Origin: Pseudorhizobium banfieldiae | Lineage (GTDB): Bacteria; Pseudomonadota; Alphaproteobacteria; Rhizobiales; Rhizobiaceae | Direction of reading: 5' to 3' | DNA: 64,000 nucleotides | Assembly: GCF_000967425.1 (NCBI RefSeq) | Contig: NZ_FO082820.1 | Coordinates: 2,914,001 to 2,978,000 of the forward strand | Part shown: positions 53,592-63,362 of the stretch, one piece after another | Position numbering within the stretch: the stretch's first letter is position 1 | How the letters are laid out: every line of letters begins with the position of its first letter | Program-made: the position numbers and the translations under genes | Notes under the pieces: generated by a model | Seen by the model: only the letters and a program-made list of their open reading frames with translations | Database searches by the model: none | What the model was told of the DNA's origin: nothing

Positions 53592-54776
53592 TCATTGCGA
53601 ATGATTGCGCTGCAAGTTCCAGAGTCCAGCGCGGACTCCTTCTGTTACAAACAGAAGAACGTGATAGATCAGGCGGCTCAGCGCATTTGATGAGAGAACC
53701 GCGCCGGAACCGTCCAACTGGTTAACCCAAGTGATCTTCTCAGCCGCGAAGAAGCGGGAAAAAATCAGGCGCTCCATATCCTGTGCGCGTTCGCCGGCGC
53801 CTGGCTGACCTTGCATATGCCGCATGCAGGCAAGCTTCCCCAGTTCAGTCAGCGGCCACAAAAGATGGCTGGTCTCCGTTGGCCTTCCTTCAGCGTCCAA
53901 CGCATTATAGGGCGCACCCTGCATAGGTCCCCGATCGCTACGGATGCCAGAACGGTCAGCGAAGGCCGACATCCTGGCAGCATGCTCCTTTACGTCCCTA
54001 TTCCCACCAAGCTCACGATAACGAAGCAGTAGCCAGGCCCATTCATACTGATGGCCGGGCTCCCGTCGACGCCCCACAAGCGATGCCAACGGCGACAAGT
54101 CGCCCGAAACGAATTCACGCACGGCTCCAGTCGCGGGGTCGATGAAGAATTTCTCGGCAAGAGCGACATACCGATCAGCCCGCTCCAGCCAGGTTCTATT
54201 GCCGATCAATTCGACGGCTTGGAGCAGTGCCTCCAACATGTGCATCTGAGGGTTCTGGGCACGCAGGTCCCCCAGCTGAGGCCTTTGACGGGCCATCTCG
54301 TCGTCTTCGAAAAGGGCGCCGGTCTCAGGCTCGGTCAGCGTCTCGATAAATTCCCACAGCTGTGAAATCGTCTGTGCGTCGACGGCGGAAGGATCTGCCT
54401 TACGCAAGGTCACAAGAGCGAGAAGAGCAAAGGACTGGTCATAGGCCCGACATAGATTATCGGCTGGAGCAGCGCTTGCACGTCCGTCGCATTCGACTGC
54501 GTAACGATAGCCTCCCTCCGAGGAGCGCAGATGAGCCATCATGAAGTCGTTTATGTCTCGTGCAGCCCTCAGAAGCGAGGCGTCACCCGTATGGAGATAG
54601 AGATGCGAAAGAGAGAATACCGTCCTTGCATGCGCTAGCGTTGATTTCATCTCCCCGACAACTGCGTGTCCGTCGGAGTCGAGACGCTGCACGACGCCTC
54701 CATACTCGCGGTCGCGCGCAAGATCGATCCAGGCCGGTACGAAGTCGGTCGCAAACTTGCTGGCGGTTAACATCAA
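53592..54776 (-). CDS. N-acylglucosamine 2-epimerase (AGE) family isomerase
   Basis: This 394-residue (alpha/alpha)6-barrel protein is the length of the AGE family, which epimerises or isomerises sugars such as N-acetylglucosamine, mannose or cellobiose. Typical pieces are REYGGVVQRLDSDGHAVV, AHARTVFSLSHLYLHTG, HMLEALLQAVELIGN and GHQYEWAWLLLRYRE with the catalytic His. With mannonate dehydratase next door, a hexuronate/mannose-type isomerase is as likely as an amino-sugar epimerase. It overlaps the GntR gene as ATGA. Confidence 0.87.
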   Translation of the reverse strand: MMLTASKFATDFVPAWIDLARDREYGGVVQRLDSDGHAVVGEMKSTLAHARTVFSLSHLYLHTGDASLLRAARDINDFMMAHLRSSEGGYRYAVECDGRASAAPADNLCRAYDQSFALLALVTLRKADPSAVDAQTISQLWEFIETLTEPETGALFEDDEMARQRPQLGDLRAQNPQMHMLEALLQAVELIGNRTWLERADRYVALAEKFFIDPATGAVREFVSGDLSPLASLVGRRREPGHQYEWAWLLLRYRELGGNRDVKEHAARMSAFADRSGIRSDRGPMQGAPYNALDAEGRPTETSHLLWPLTELGKLACMRHMQGQPGAGERAQDMERLIFSRFFAAEKITWVNQLDGSGAVLSSNALSRLIYHVLLFVTEGVRAGLWNLQRNHSQ

Positions 54777-55495
54777 ACCGCCTCCGATTGGCTTGCTTCG
54801 AAGAAGTGGGGTAGCGCTTCTGCGATTACAGGAAGGTCGTCGAGGATCTGGCGCAAGTGAGCACGCATCGCCATTTCCGCGGCGTCTGAATTGTGGCTGC
54901 TGATCGCATCCACGATCTGTTTATGCTGCTGAAGAAGCTGGTCGCGCGGGAAGTGTCGCGCGTTGAGATATCGCATACGGTCCATTTGTGTTTTGAGAGG
55001 CTGAAGAATTTCCCAGCTCTGGCGCTGGCCTGCAGCCTCTGCAAGAAGACGATGAAACTGTTCGTCAAGTGCGAGAAACTTCTGCGGCTCCGGCCCTTCC
55101 AGCACCTCTTCCTGAGCGGAGAGATTGGCCTTGAGGTCTTCAAGAAGTTGCTTGCTTGGCTGATTTGCCACCAATCGGACGATATCGGCTTCGACAGCTT
55201 CGCGGACGAACCTGGCCGAGGTCACAGCATCGATGCGGATCCGGCTGACATATGTCCCGCGCTGAGGCCTGATCTCAAGAAGGCCCTCCTCAGCGAGCTT
55301 GATGAAGGCCTCGCGGACAGGTTGACGGCTCACAGTAAAGAGATTGGCTAGGTCGAGCTCGGATAGGCGGGTGCCAGGCAATAACTCTCCCCGCAATATC
55401 CACTCACGAATGATGCGCCACAACTGAGGACCAATCGGCGCCTCTAGCGTCACCCTCGGCGGCACGGGAAATGTAGTCCCAGCTCGTGTGTTCAT
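54773..55495 (-). CDS. GntR-family regulator, FadR (FCD) subgroup
   Basis: The 240-residue regulator has an N-terminal winged helix (LSELDLANLFTVSRQPVREAF, in pieces) and an all-helical FCD ligand domain with metal-site His residues (DEQFHRLLAEAAG, SHNSDAAEMAMRAHL). I chose ATG 55495 because GGAG lies 8 bases upstream. The in-frame ATG at 55546 lies over a palindrome that looks like an operator. Divergent from uxuA, it probably represses both directions until a sugar acid appears. Confidence 0.91.
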   Translation of the reverse strand: MNTRAGTTFPVPPRVTLEAPIGPQLWRIIREWILRGELLPGTRLSELDLANLFTVSRQPVREAFIKLAEEGLLEIRPQRGTYVSRIRIDAVTSARFVREAVEADIVRLVANQPSKQLLEDLKANLSAQEEVLEGPEPQKFLALDEQFHRLLAEAAGQRQSWEILQPLKTQMDRMRYLNARHFPRDQLLQQHKQIVDAISSHNSDAAEMAMRAHLRQILDDLPVIAEALPHFFEASQSEAV

Positions 55496-55529
55496 GATCT
55501 TAACTCCACCCGCAGTCAGCTTGTCTTCT

Positions 55530-55543
55530 ACTAGCATACTAGT
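55530..55543. promoter_or_regulatory. Candidate GntR operator (ACTAG-N4-CTAGT palindrome)
   Basis: ACTAGCATACTAGT has perfect 5-bp arms around CATA. It sits in the divergent gap between gntR (35 bases away) and uxuA (58 bases away), where a FadR-type regulator would act on both. The exact recognition sequence is not known. Confidence 0.5.
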
Positions 55544-55600
55544 CAACCCCCTTTCCTGATGTTACTCATTGGCAGACGAGCAACGACGGGAGAAAACGAG

Positions 55601-56818
55601 ATGCGGCAGACATGGCGCTGGTTTGGGCCGAAGGACCGTGTGTCCATCGATGACATGATGCAAGCAGGTGTCGAAGGCGTCGTCTCCGCTCTCCATCATG
55701 TACCAACAGGCACCGCATGGCGTCTGCAAGATATTGAAGCACGGCAGCTTGAAATCGGACGCATGAAGGACGGCTCATCCTCCGGGCTAGCCTGGGAGGT
55801 GGTTGAAAGCATACCTGTTTCAGAGGACATCAAGAGACAGACCGGTGATTGGAAGGCCCATGTTCGGGCATGGAAGACTACTCTTGAGAACCTCAACTCC
55901 GCAGGGATTCAGACAATTTGTTACAATTTCATGCCGGTGCTCGACTGGACGCGAACAGCTCTCGCTCACCGACTCCCCAATGGTGCGACATGCATGCGGT
56001 TCGATCTGATAGATTTCGCCGCTTTCGACATCCACATTCTTTGCCGCAAGGGTGCTGTGGAGAGCTTCCCTGAAGATATCGGTGAGCTTGCCAAAGAGCG
56101 GTTTGCGCAAATGTCGGAGGAGCGCAAGCACGAACTGGCACGCGATGTGGTTTTCGGGCTACCGGGAGCCGCAGAGAACTTCTCTCTCGATGATGTTCGC
56201 ACCCACCTCTCGCTGTATGCCGAAATCTCCGAGGACCGTCTTCGGCAGCATCTGATTGACTTTCTCTCCGAAGTCGCACCGGTTGCGGAATCGCTTGGCA
56301 TGCGCCTGTGTTGTCACCCTGACGATCCGCCATTTTCCCTGCTCGGACTGCCGCGTGTCATGTCCACGGAAGCGCATTATCGTGCAGTACTTGATGCAGT
56401 GAACCTCCCCTCGAACGGCGCTACTTTGTGCTCGGGATCGCTTGGCACTCGACCGGATAATGATCTTCCGGGGATGATGGAACGGTTGGGGGACAGGGTG
56501 CACTTCCTGCATCTTCGAAACGTTACCCGAGAAAGCGGCGGACTCATTGGAAGCTTCTACGAGGCTGAGCATCTCGGCGGGGGAACGGATATGGTCGCAC
56601 TCATTGCTGCCGTGCTCAGGCAGGAGGCAAAGCGCCGGCAAGCAGGCCGATTGGATGTCTCTATTCCCTTCCGCCCCGATCATGGCCAAGACATACTGGA
56701 CGACCTCGGCAGATCCGCTCAACCCGGTTATCCGGCCATTGGACGCTTGAAGGGATTAGCGGAACTCAGGGGAATACTCACTGCGCTTTCTCATCCGGTA
56801 GAGGGAATTCGCGACTGA
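55601..56818 (+). CDS. uxuA: Mannonate dehydratase
   Basis: UxuA dehydrates D-mannonate to 2-keto-3-deoxygluconate in glucuronate catabolism. The 405-residue product opens MRQTWRWFGPKDRVSIDDM and has VCYNFMPVLDWTRT-like ICYNFMPVLDWTRTAL. The metal-binding CCHPDDPPFSLLGLPRV, LCSGSLGTRPDNDLP and FRPDHGQDILDD also follow the family. ATG 55601 has GGAG about 10 bases upstream and gives the family N-terminus. It is divergent from the GntR-epimerase-TRAP operon, which should supply the sugar acid. The second-step oxidoreductase (UxuB) is not in this window. Confidence 0.94.
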   Translation: MRQTWRWFGPKDRVSIDDMMQAGVEGVVSALHHVPTGTAWRLQDIEARQLEIGRMKDGSSSGLAWEVVESIPVSEDIKRQTGDWKAHVRAWKTTLENLNSAGIQTICYNFMPVLDWTRTALAHRLPNGATCMRFDLIDFAAFDIHILCRKGAVESFPEDIGELAKERFAQMSEERKHELARDVVFGLPGAAENFSLDDVRTHLSLYAEISEDRLRQHLIDFLSEVAPVAESLGMRLCCHPDDPPFSLLGLPRVMSTEAHYRAVLDAVNLPSNGATLCSGSLGTRPDNDLPGMMERLGDRVHFLHLRNVTRESGGLIGSFYEAEHLGGGTDMVALIAAVLRQEAKRRQAGRLDVSIPFRPDHGQDILDDLGRSAQPGYPAIGRLKGLAELRGILTALSHPVEGIRD

Positions 56819-57127
56819 AGCCTTGGATCAATCGTAGGCATGGATACTTGCTGCTGTCTTGCCCCTTCATCCAAGACGCTTGCATATCATCGCGGGCGTA
56901 TCATCCGTCCATCCGCCAGTGGGTCCTTTGACTGGTGTGCAAGTTCTCGATCCCTTACACAAAAACTAAGGTTCAGAGACGGCCAGTTTGGGGCCGTGAG
57001 CGGACTGACGGCTATTGGACGCGCAGCTTACTGAGCAGACGTAAAAACGTTCCGGCGTCTGACATTCCTCCACTCGGCGAGCTCTGACATTTTGCCATCA
57101 TCGAAGGGCTGTCGGTGCCTCATTGCA
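56819..57127. other. Intergenic region after uxuA
   Basis: No supportable gene was seen in 309 bases. CAGACG and CGTCTG near 57038-57063 can form a hairpin with a 14-base loop. The neighbouring mfd fragment suggests this is a former recombination junction. Confidence 0.4.
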
Positions 57128-57721
57128 TCAGTCAGAGACCTTAGCCGGTGCCTCATGTGTCAAGGTGATCGCAAGCGCTTCAGGCCCAGCCTCGAGCCTG
57201 GCAAAGCCTAGCCGCGCCGCCGCGAGCTGTAGTCGGGTCGTCCGCAGCAGAAGCGCCACCTCCTGCGGTAGCTCGCCGAAGCGATCTTCGAATTCTTCTT
57301 CCAGATCGTCCATCTCGTTCGGTGCGGAAGCACGCAACAGCCGGGCGTAGAGATTAGGCCTCACGGCGGCGTTTGAAACGTAATCCGCCGGTATGGTGCC
57401 TGCGACCCCGAGGGTAAGGGTTGCGCGCGGAGACGAACCCTCAGTTTGCCTACGCGACTTCGAAACGGCGCTCGCGAGCAGCTTCTGGTACAGGCCGATC
57501 CCAATGGCCTTGATGTGACCTGCCTGGTCCTCGCCGGCAAGGTCGCCACCACCCCGCAATTCGAGTTCACGCAAGCTGATGGCAAGCCCTGACCCCAGTC
57601 GATCGTTCTCCACGAGCGTCAAGAGGCGCAAGCGGGTATCCTCCGGCAGTTCGGCGCCCTCTTCCGTGAGGAGAATCAGATTCACCTGACCGAACTCTGC
57701 CGAACCAGAGTCGCGATTCAT
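57128..57721 (-). pseudogene. C-terminal fragment of a transcription-repair coupling factor (Mfd) paralogue
   Basis: The 197-codon frame matches only the end of Mfd/TRCF. It enters at GQVNLILLTEEGAELPED in the last helicase part, continues through RLGSGLAISLRELELRGGGDL and GEDQAGHIKAIGIGLYQ, and then the TRCF domain (EEEFEDRFGELPQEVALLL). A full Mfd has over 1000 residues with Walker and RecG-like helicase motifs, all missing here. It resembles the second, shorter Mfd-like helicases of some alphaproteobacteria. It is almost surely a remnant left by a deletion or transfer. Confidence 0.85.
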
Positions 57722-57951
57722 TAGTGATACCTTTCAGGCAGCGATTGATCGCGTCTTCAAGCGTCGCCGCGACCGACTGGCAGGCTAGTCTCTGGCCAGG
57801 ATGACGTTACCCACGCTGGGCGGTGCGGGCAGGTGGCGGCTATAGCTGCATCGTATGGCACCCAAGGAAAACCCTATTAGGAATAAAGCCGGTTAGGCCC
57901 TAGTGGTGGTCTCCGGGAGAGGCCTGAGCAACGGAGGAGGATTGGCAGGCG

Positions 57952-59691
57952 ATGCGGTTGGATCCTTCTATGCAGCAGTCGCTCGCGGAACTGGGCGAGG
58001 TCGACCTCATCGTTCTGGGCACGGGTGCAGCAGGGCTGACCGCCGCCTTGACAGCGACGCTGGAAGGGCTGAGCGTAGTCGTTCTGGAGGCTGCTCCTGT
58101 CGTGGGTGGCACCACAGCCCGCTCGTCCGGAACCGCGTGGATCCCCGACAACCGGTTGATGCGGGCCGTCGGTTTCGCGCCCGATGCGGAAGCGGCTCGC
58201 GCCTATCTCTCGGCCCTCATCAGCGACGCTGACGCGCAAGAAGCTTGGCAGGCATTCCTCACACATGCCCCTAAGATGCAGGCGGACCTCGAAGACAGGG
58301 CCGAGATCCTGTTCCGTCCCTACCGCAGCGCCCCCGATTATCAAAGCAATCTGGAAGGTGCCGCGTCGGGCGGCCGTGCGCTAGAGCCGATCGAGTTCGA
58401 CGGACGGCGTCTCGACAGCTGGTTCGACAGGCTCGCAGAGCCCATGCGAGAACTGACCGTACTTGGCGGGATGATGGTAACGCGGGCGGAAGCTCAAAGG
58501 CTGATCCATGCGGAACGCTCTCCCGCCGCCATGATGGAAGGGCTGAAGCTCCTCCTTCGCCATCTTCGTGATCGCCTGCGCTTCAGGCGAGGCACTCGCC
58601 TTGTCATGGGCAATGCCCTCGTGGCGCGGCTTCTTCATGCTACCCTCATCCGTGGCGGACTTGTGTTCACCAACGCACATGTTCGGGAAATCGAGCTAAC
58701 GGAAGGGCGCGTGGCCCGGGTCGGCGGCGTATACGGCGAACGCCCCTTCAGCCTGGCTACGCGCGCTGGCGTCGTGCTGGCAGGCGGCGGTTTCCCTGCA
58801 GATCCTGAGATGACGTCCAGATACCTCCCGACGCTTGCACCCGGACATTCGCCCGCTAGCCCTTTCGCGCGCGGCACGACGATCGGACTGGGCATCAAAG
58901 CCGGCGGGCAAATGGGGCCGGATCTCGGTCTAAATGCCCTGTGGTTTCCATCCTCGCTTTGGGCGAGACCTGGCGGCGGCCTCGCCGTCTACCCGCATAT
59001 CGCCCTTGACCGCGCGAAACCGGGATCGATCATTATCGACCAAGCCGGAGAGAGGTTCGCCAACGAGGCGTCCAGCTATCACGACTTCTGCGCCGCGATG
59101 TTCCGTCACGGACCAGCAGCCTGTCCAGCCTGGATGGTCGTCGGGCGAGACTTCATCCGGCGCTATGGCTTGGGCGTGATTCGGCCCAGAACCCCTTCGC
59201 TCAACCGGTTTCTTCGTTCAGGCTACCTCAAGACGGGGAAAGATCCCGAGGAGCTCGCGCGGGAGCTTCACCTGCCGCCGGGTTCCCTCAGCCGCAGCAT
59301 CGCGAAATTCAACGAGTGCGTGCGGGAGGGGCGGGATGCCGGCTTTCGGCGTGGAGAGAGTGCTTATGAGCGCTCGAACGGCGACGCAAGTCGCGGTTTT
59401 GCCAACCCCTGCCTGGGCGAAGTGGGACCTGGCAGGCTCTACGCCGTCGCCTTGTGGCCGACACCGCTAGCGACCGCCCGCGGACTGCTCTGCGGGATTT
59501 CCGGGGAGGTGCTGGACAATGAGGGCCATGCCATCCCCGGTCTCTATGCGGCGGGAAATGACATGCAATCCGTGTTCGGCGGCGAGTATCCGGGCGCAGG
59601 CGCCCAGATCGGACCGGCGATGACATTTGGATGGGCAGCAGCCCGCCACGCGGCACGGCGCGTGCAGGACTTCAATGGGAGAGATACATGA
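57952..59691 (+). CDS. FAD-dependent oxidoreductase, fumarate reductase/ketosteroid dehydrogenase-like
   Basis: The 579-residue flavoprotein has a dinucleotide-binding N-terminus (LIVLGTGAAGLTAALTA, G23-G25-G28, acidic E46) and GGTTARSSGTAWIPDN. A C-terminal FAD loop (GGEYPGAGAQIGPAMTFGWA) places it in the fumarate-reductase/3-ketosteroid-dehydrogenase-like family. It probably oxidises or reduces a C=C bond next to a carbonyl. ATG 57952 follows GGAGGAGG by about 11 bases. It is translationally coupled (ATGA) to the TPP-enzyme gene and heads the five-gene operon. The substrate is unknown. Confidence 0.88.
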   Translation: MRLDPSMQQSLAELGEVDLIVLGTGAAGLTAALTATLEGLSVVVLEAAPVVGGTTARSSGTAWIPDNRLMRAVGFAPDAEAARAYLSALISDADAQEAWQAFLTHAPKMQADLEDRAEILFRPYRSAPDYQSNLEGAASGGRALEPIEFDGRRLDSWFDRLAEPMRELTVLGGMMVTRAEAQRLIHAERSPAAMMEGLKLLLRHLRDRLRFRRGTRLVMGNALVARLLHATLIRGGLVFTNAHVREIELTEGRVARVGGVYGERPFSLATRAGVVLAGGGFPADPEMTSRYLPTLAPGHSPASPFARGTTIGLGIKAGGQMGPDLGLNALWFPSSLWARPGGGLAVYPHIALDRAKPGSIIIDQAGERFANEASSYHDFCAAMFRHGPAACPAWMVVGRDFIRRYGLGVIRPRTPSLNRFLRSGYLKTGKDPEELARELHLPPGSLSRSIAKFNECVREGRDAGFRRGESAYERSNGDASRGFANPCLGEVGPGRLYAVALWPTPLATARGLLCGISGEVLDNEGHAIPGLYAAGNDMQSVFGGEYPGAGAQIGPAMTFGWAAARHAARRVQDFNGRDT

Positions 59692-61473
59692 CGAAGCAAA
59701 AGGGCGGCACCTACATCGCCGAGGCGCTGGTACGGGAAAAGGTTCCCTACGTGTTCGGTGTTTGCGGCCACGGCACGGTTGGGCTCATCGACTGCCTACA
59801 CGAGGTCAAGGATGAGGTCCCGATGATCTCGCCCCGCCACGAGCAGACGGCGGTCCACATGGCCGACGGCTTCTTCCGGGTCTCCCACAAGGTGGCGGCG
59901 ACGCTGACCTCGACGGGGCCCGGCTCCTGTAACCAGATCATGGGGCTTGCCGTCGCCCAGACCGATAGTTCGGCTATACTAGCCATCACGGCGAACGTTC
60001 CGACCCAACAGTTCAACCGGGCACCGTTCCAGGAACTGAACATGCATGGCCAGGCAGACTTCAACCAGGTCATCAAGCCGGTGGTCAAGCGCAGCTTCCA
60101 ACCATCGCGAGTCGAGCAACTGCCGCTGATGATCCGCCAGGCGACCTCGACAATGACCACCGGCCGCCCCGGTCCAGTGAACCTCGACATACCCTACAAC
60201 CTGTTCCAGGAAGAAGGTGACCTCCAGCCGGAACCCGTCGGCTCGGCATTCGGCCAGCGCCGCCCCGGAGCATCCCCTGCTGACCTCCAGCAGGTGGTCG
60301 ACTGGCTGCTGGCAGCCGAGCGGCCAGTGCTGTTCGTCGGACACGGAATGGCGCTTTCGGAGGGCGGTGCGGAACTGACCGAGCTTGCCCACCGCCTCCA
60401 GGTACCGGTCATCTCCTCGCCAAACGGCATGGGCACGATCGACATGGAAGACTCGCTGTCGCTCGGCTTCATCGGCCGGAACGGCGCCTATCAGGCAAAC
60501 CAGGCCGGTCGTCATGCCGACCTGGTGCTCGCCATCGGTGCACGCTTCGACGACCGTTCCGCCTCAAGCTGGCGCCCGGGCTATTCTTGGAATTTTCCGC
60601 ACACCAGGCTGGTGCATGTCGACCTGGACCACGCTGAGCTGACGCGCAATTACACTCCCGATATTGCCATTCTCGCCGACGCACGGACGTTCCTTTCCCA
60701 GGTCCTCGGGGAACTCGATTCACGTTCTGTATGCCCCGACGAGAGCCGGCTTGCCCCCTGGCGGGCCGACATTGCTGGTTGGCGCAGCGAGTGGGAGGCT
60801 TTCGTTGCCCCGAATTTCTCCCTGCACCAGACGCCGATAAGGCCTGAGCGTATCGTCGAGGATTGCCAAAAGGTGTTGCCGCATGACGCGATCCTGTCCT
60901 TCGATGCCGGCATCCACCACAACTGGTTCATGCAGTTCTGGAAGGCACGCCGCCCGCAGAGCATGCTGAACTCCTGGGGTTATTCCGGCATGGGCTTCGG
61001 CCCCTCGGCCATTCTCGGGGCGAAACTCGCTGCCCCCGATCGCGTCTGCGTCTCCGTGTGCGGCGACGGCGGCTTCACCATGGTGCCGCATGTGCTCTGT
61101 ACGGCGGTCGAGTACGACATCCCGGTCATCTGGGTCGTCTGGAACAACTTTGCATGGGGTGCGATCCGCGACCTGCAATACGGCTATTTCGACGGCCGCG
61201 AATACGGAACGGCCTTCTAACCAGGGAGCGAACGCGGCGCCCTACAATCCCGATTTTGCTGCATGGGCGCGGGCGGCCGGCGTTGCGGGCTACACCGTGA
61301 CCCGGTCGGAGGACTTCGCAGCGACGCTGGAAGAGGCTGTTCGTCTGAACCGTCCGGTCCTGATCGACGTGCATGTCGATGCCGACATCCGCCCGCCGGC
61401 GACCGGTTCCTGGGCCCTGCCGCCTCTGCAGCCAAAGGAGCCGGCGTTCGGAACTCCGTGGCAGCCGACCTGA
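59688..61473 (+). pseudogene. TPP-dependent acetolactate synthase-like enzyme, interrupted by a frameshift near 61218
   Basis: This gene encodes a thiamine pyrophosphate enzyme of the acetolactate synthase/benzoylformate decarboxylase type. It has catalytic E52 (SPRHEQTAVHMADG), three-domain layout, and TPP motif GDGGFTMVPHVL ending WNN. The first frame runs 510 codons from ATG 59688 and stops with TAA at 61218 after EYGTAF. The next frame continues the family C-terminus (PYNPDFAAWARAAGVAGYTV) to TGA at 61473. One extra base near 61217-61219 would explain this. It could be real decay or an assembly error; 84 C-terminal residues would be lost. Confidence 0.85.
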
Positions 61474-61500
61474 CGATCACTTGTACCAGGGAAACAAAAT

Positions 61501-61866
61501 ATGACCGACCGCAAGAGCATCATCCGCAACATCGTCGAAGAGCCCTGGCAGGAATTCCCCGCCCATTTCGGCGGCGCCTTGTCGAAAGCGCTGGTAGCCC
61601 CCGCCACTACAGGTTCCCGCCTGATGGACTACCGCATTTCGACTTACGCACCGATGGCCTATGTCGAACGTCACGTGCACAAGGTGCAGGAGCAAGTCTA
61701 CCACATCCTGGACGGCGAAGGGCTTATGGAGATCGACGGCAAGACGCGTGTCGTGCGCAAGAACGACGTGATCTTCATTGCCCCCGGCAGTTGGCATTCC
61801 ATCACGAACTCCGGCCTCGGCCAGTTGACCTTCATCGTGGTCACGACGCCTGTCTCGGACGAATGA
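61501..61866 (+). CDS. Small cupin-domain protein
   Basis: The 121-residue product is a single-domain cupin with motif 1 ERHVHKVQEQVYHILDGEG (His, His, Glu metal ligands) and motif 2 PGSWHSITNSG. Such proteins are dioxygenases, isomerases or ligand-binding helpers. It sits 28 bases after the TPP-enzyme gene in the same operon, so it probably acts on a keto-acid or aromatic intermediate of that pathway. No more exact role is readable. Confidence 0.85.
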   Translation: MTDRKSIIRNIVEEPWQEFPAHFGGALSKALVAPATTGSRLMDYRISTYAPMAYVERHVHKVQEQVYHILDGEGLMEIDGKTRVVRKNDVIFIAPGSWHSITNSGLGQLTFIVVTTPVSDE

Positions 61867-61904
61867 ACCTCATCGGCCAAATACCAGTTGAGAAAGGATG
61901 TCCG

Positions 61905-63362
61905 ATGAGACTTCCATTTGATGTCTCCCCGTCACCTGCAGCCCTCCCGCAGGTTGCGATGCTGCTCGATGGGCGATGGGAGTTGGGCGAAGGCGCAGCA
62001 CGGCCAGTTTTCGACAAGTATCGCCTAGACCCGTTCGCCGAACTCCCCGCAAGTTCCCCAAGGCAGATCCGCCAGATGATAGATGCTGCGCAGGCGGCAT
62101 TCGAAGGGGATCGGCTTACCCCCCACGAGCGAGGCCGCGTGCTCGAGCGCGTCGCAGAACTTCTCGAAGCACGACGCGACATCGCCTTGACCGTCATGCA
62201 GCGTGAGACCGGCTTTACGAGCCAGGACTGCAACGGAGAAATCAACCGCACGATCGAGACGCTACGGCTAACAGCGGAAGAGGCACGTCGTCTGTCCGGC
62301 GATATCGTACCCGTGGCAGGTGCGGCCGGGCAAGGAAACCGGATGGCGTTCACGCTGCGTGTGCCGCTTGGCGTCTTGCTGGCCGTGACCCCTTTCAACG
62401 CGCCGCTCAACACCGTCACTCACAAGATCGCTCCGGCGCTCGGCGCGGGCAATGTGGTGATCCTCAAGCCGGCAGGACAGACGCCTCGCACCGCCTGCTT
62501 CCTGGCCACGCTTTTTCTTGAGGCCGGGCTCCCTGCCAATCACCTCCAGATATTCCATGGTGGCGGTGAAGCGGTGCGCCTTGCGATGGAAGATGCGCGG
62601 GTGCGGTACATCGCCTTTACCGGTTCCACTGAAGTGGGTCGGATCATCCAATCGCAAGCCGGCTTGCGGCGTACGCAGATGGAACTCGGTTCCATCGCAT
62701 TCACTATCCTGGCTGAAGACGCCGACCTCTCCAGCGCCCTGCCGAAGGTGGTGAACGCAGGTTACCGGAAGGCCGGGCAGGTCTGCACCTCCGTTCAGGT
62801 CCTTCTGGTGCATGAAAGCCTTGCCGAGCAGGTCGAAACGACGTTGGCACAGATGGTCGCTGGACTGGTGTATGGCGATCCGACGCAGCCTGGCTGCAGC
62901 ACCGGCCCCCTGATCTCGCTGGGGGACGCTGAACGCATCGAGGCGTGGATCGGCGACGCTTGCCAGAATGGGGCACGTCTTCTCGCAGGCGGTACACGGG
63001 AAGGTGCAGTCGTTGCACCGACGCTACTCGCCGAGGTTACCTCCGACATGAGCGTCGGCTGCAAGGAGATATTCGGACCGGTGGTCTGCATTGAGCGATA
63101 CAGCGATTTCGACGCTGCGATCCGGCGAATAAATGGAACCCCCTACGGGCTTGCCAGCGGGCTTTTCACCAACAGTCTGGAGAAGGCCTTCAGGGCGATG
63201 CGCGAATTGCATGTCGGTGGCGTGCACATCAACCAGACTTCGTCGTCGCGGGTCGACATGATGCCTTATGGAGGTTCCAAGGATAGTGGTTTCGGCCGCG
63301 AAGGGCCCCGGTACGCCATGCACGAGATGACGGAAGAACGTGTCGTGAGTTTCACGGTCTGA
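61905..63362 (+). CDS. Aldehyde dehydrogenase family protein
   Basis: The 485-residue NAD(P)-dependent aldehyde dehydrogenase has LLAVTPFNAPLNT, cofactor-binding AFTGSTEVGR, E260 (MELGSIAFTILAEDA) and nucleophile C294 (AGQVCTSVQVLL). It has SIAF where most enzymes have GGKAP after E260, a feature of the glyceraldehyde/lactaldehyde-like and sulfoacetaldehyde-like groups. After a TPP decarboxylase in the operon, it may oxidise the aldehyde product. ATG 61905 begins MRLPFDVS. Its TGA overlaps the next gene's ATG. Confidence 0.9.
   Translation: MRLPFDVSPSPAALPQVAMLLDGRWELGEGAARPVFDKYRLDPFAELPASSPRQIRQMIDAAQAAFEGDRLTPHERGRVLERVAELLEARRDIALTVMQRETGFTSQDCNGEINRTIETLRLTAEEARRLSGDIVPVAGAAGQGNRMAFTLRVPLGVLLAVTPFNAPLNTVTHKIAPALGAGNVVILKPAGQTPRTACFLATLFLEAGLPANHLQIFHGGGEAVRLAMEDARVRYIAFTGSTEVGRIIQSQAGLRRTQMELGSIAFTILAEDADLSSALPKVVNAGYRKAGQVCTSVQVLLVHESLAEQVETTLAQMVAGLVYGDPTQPGCSTGPLISLGDAERIEAWIGDACQNGARLLAGGTREGAVVAPTLLAEVTSDMSVGCKEIFGPVVCIERYSDFDAAIRRINGTPYGLASGLFTNSLEKAFRAMRELHVGGVHINQTSSSRVDMMPYGGSKDSGFGREGPRYAMHEMTEERVVSFTV

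Noticed and set aside
56840..57034. 64-codon frame after uxuA
   Set aside because: No ribosome site, no recognisable domain, and unusual Cys-rich start; not supported as a gene.
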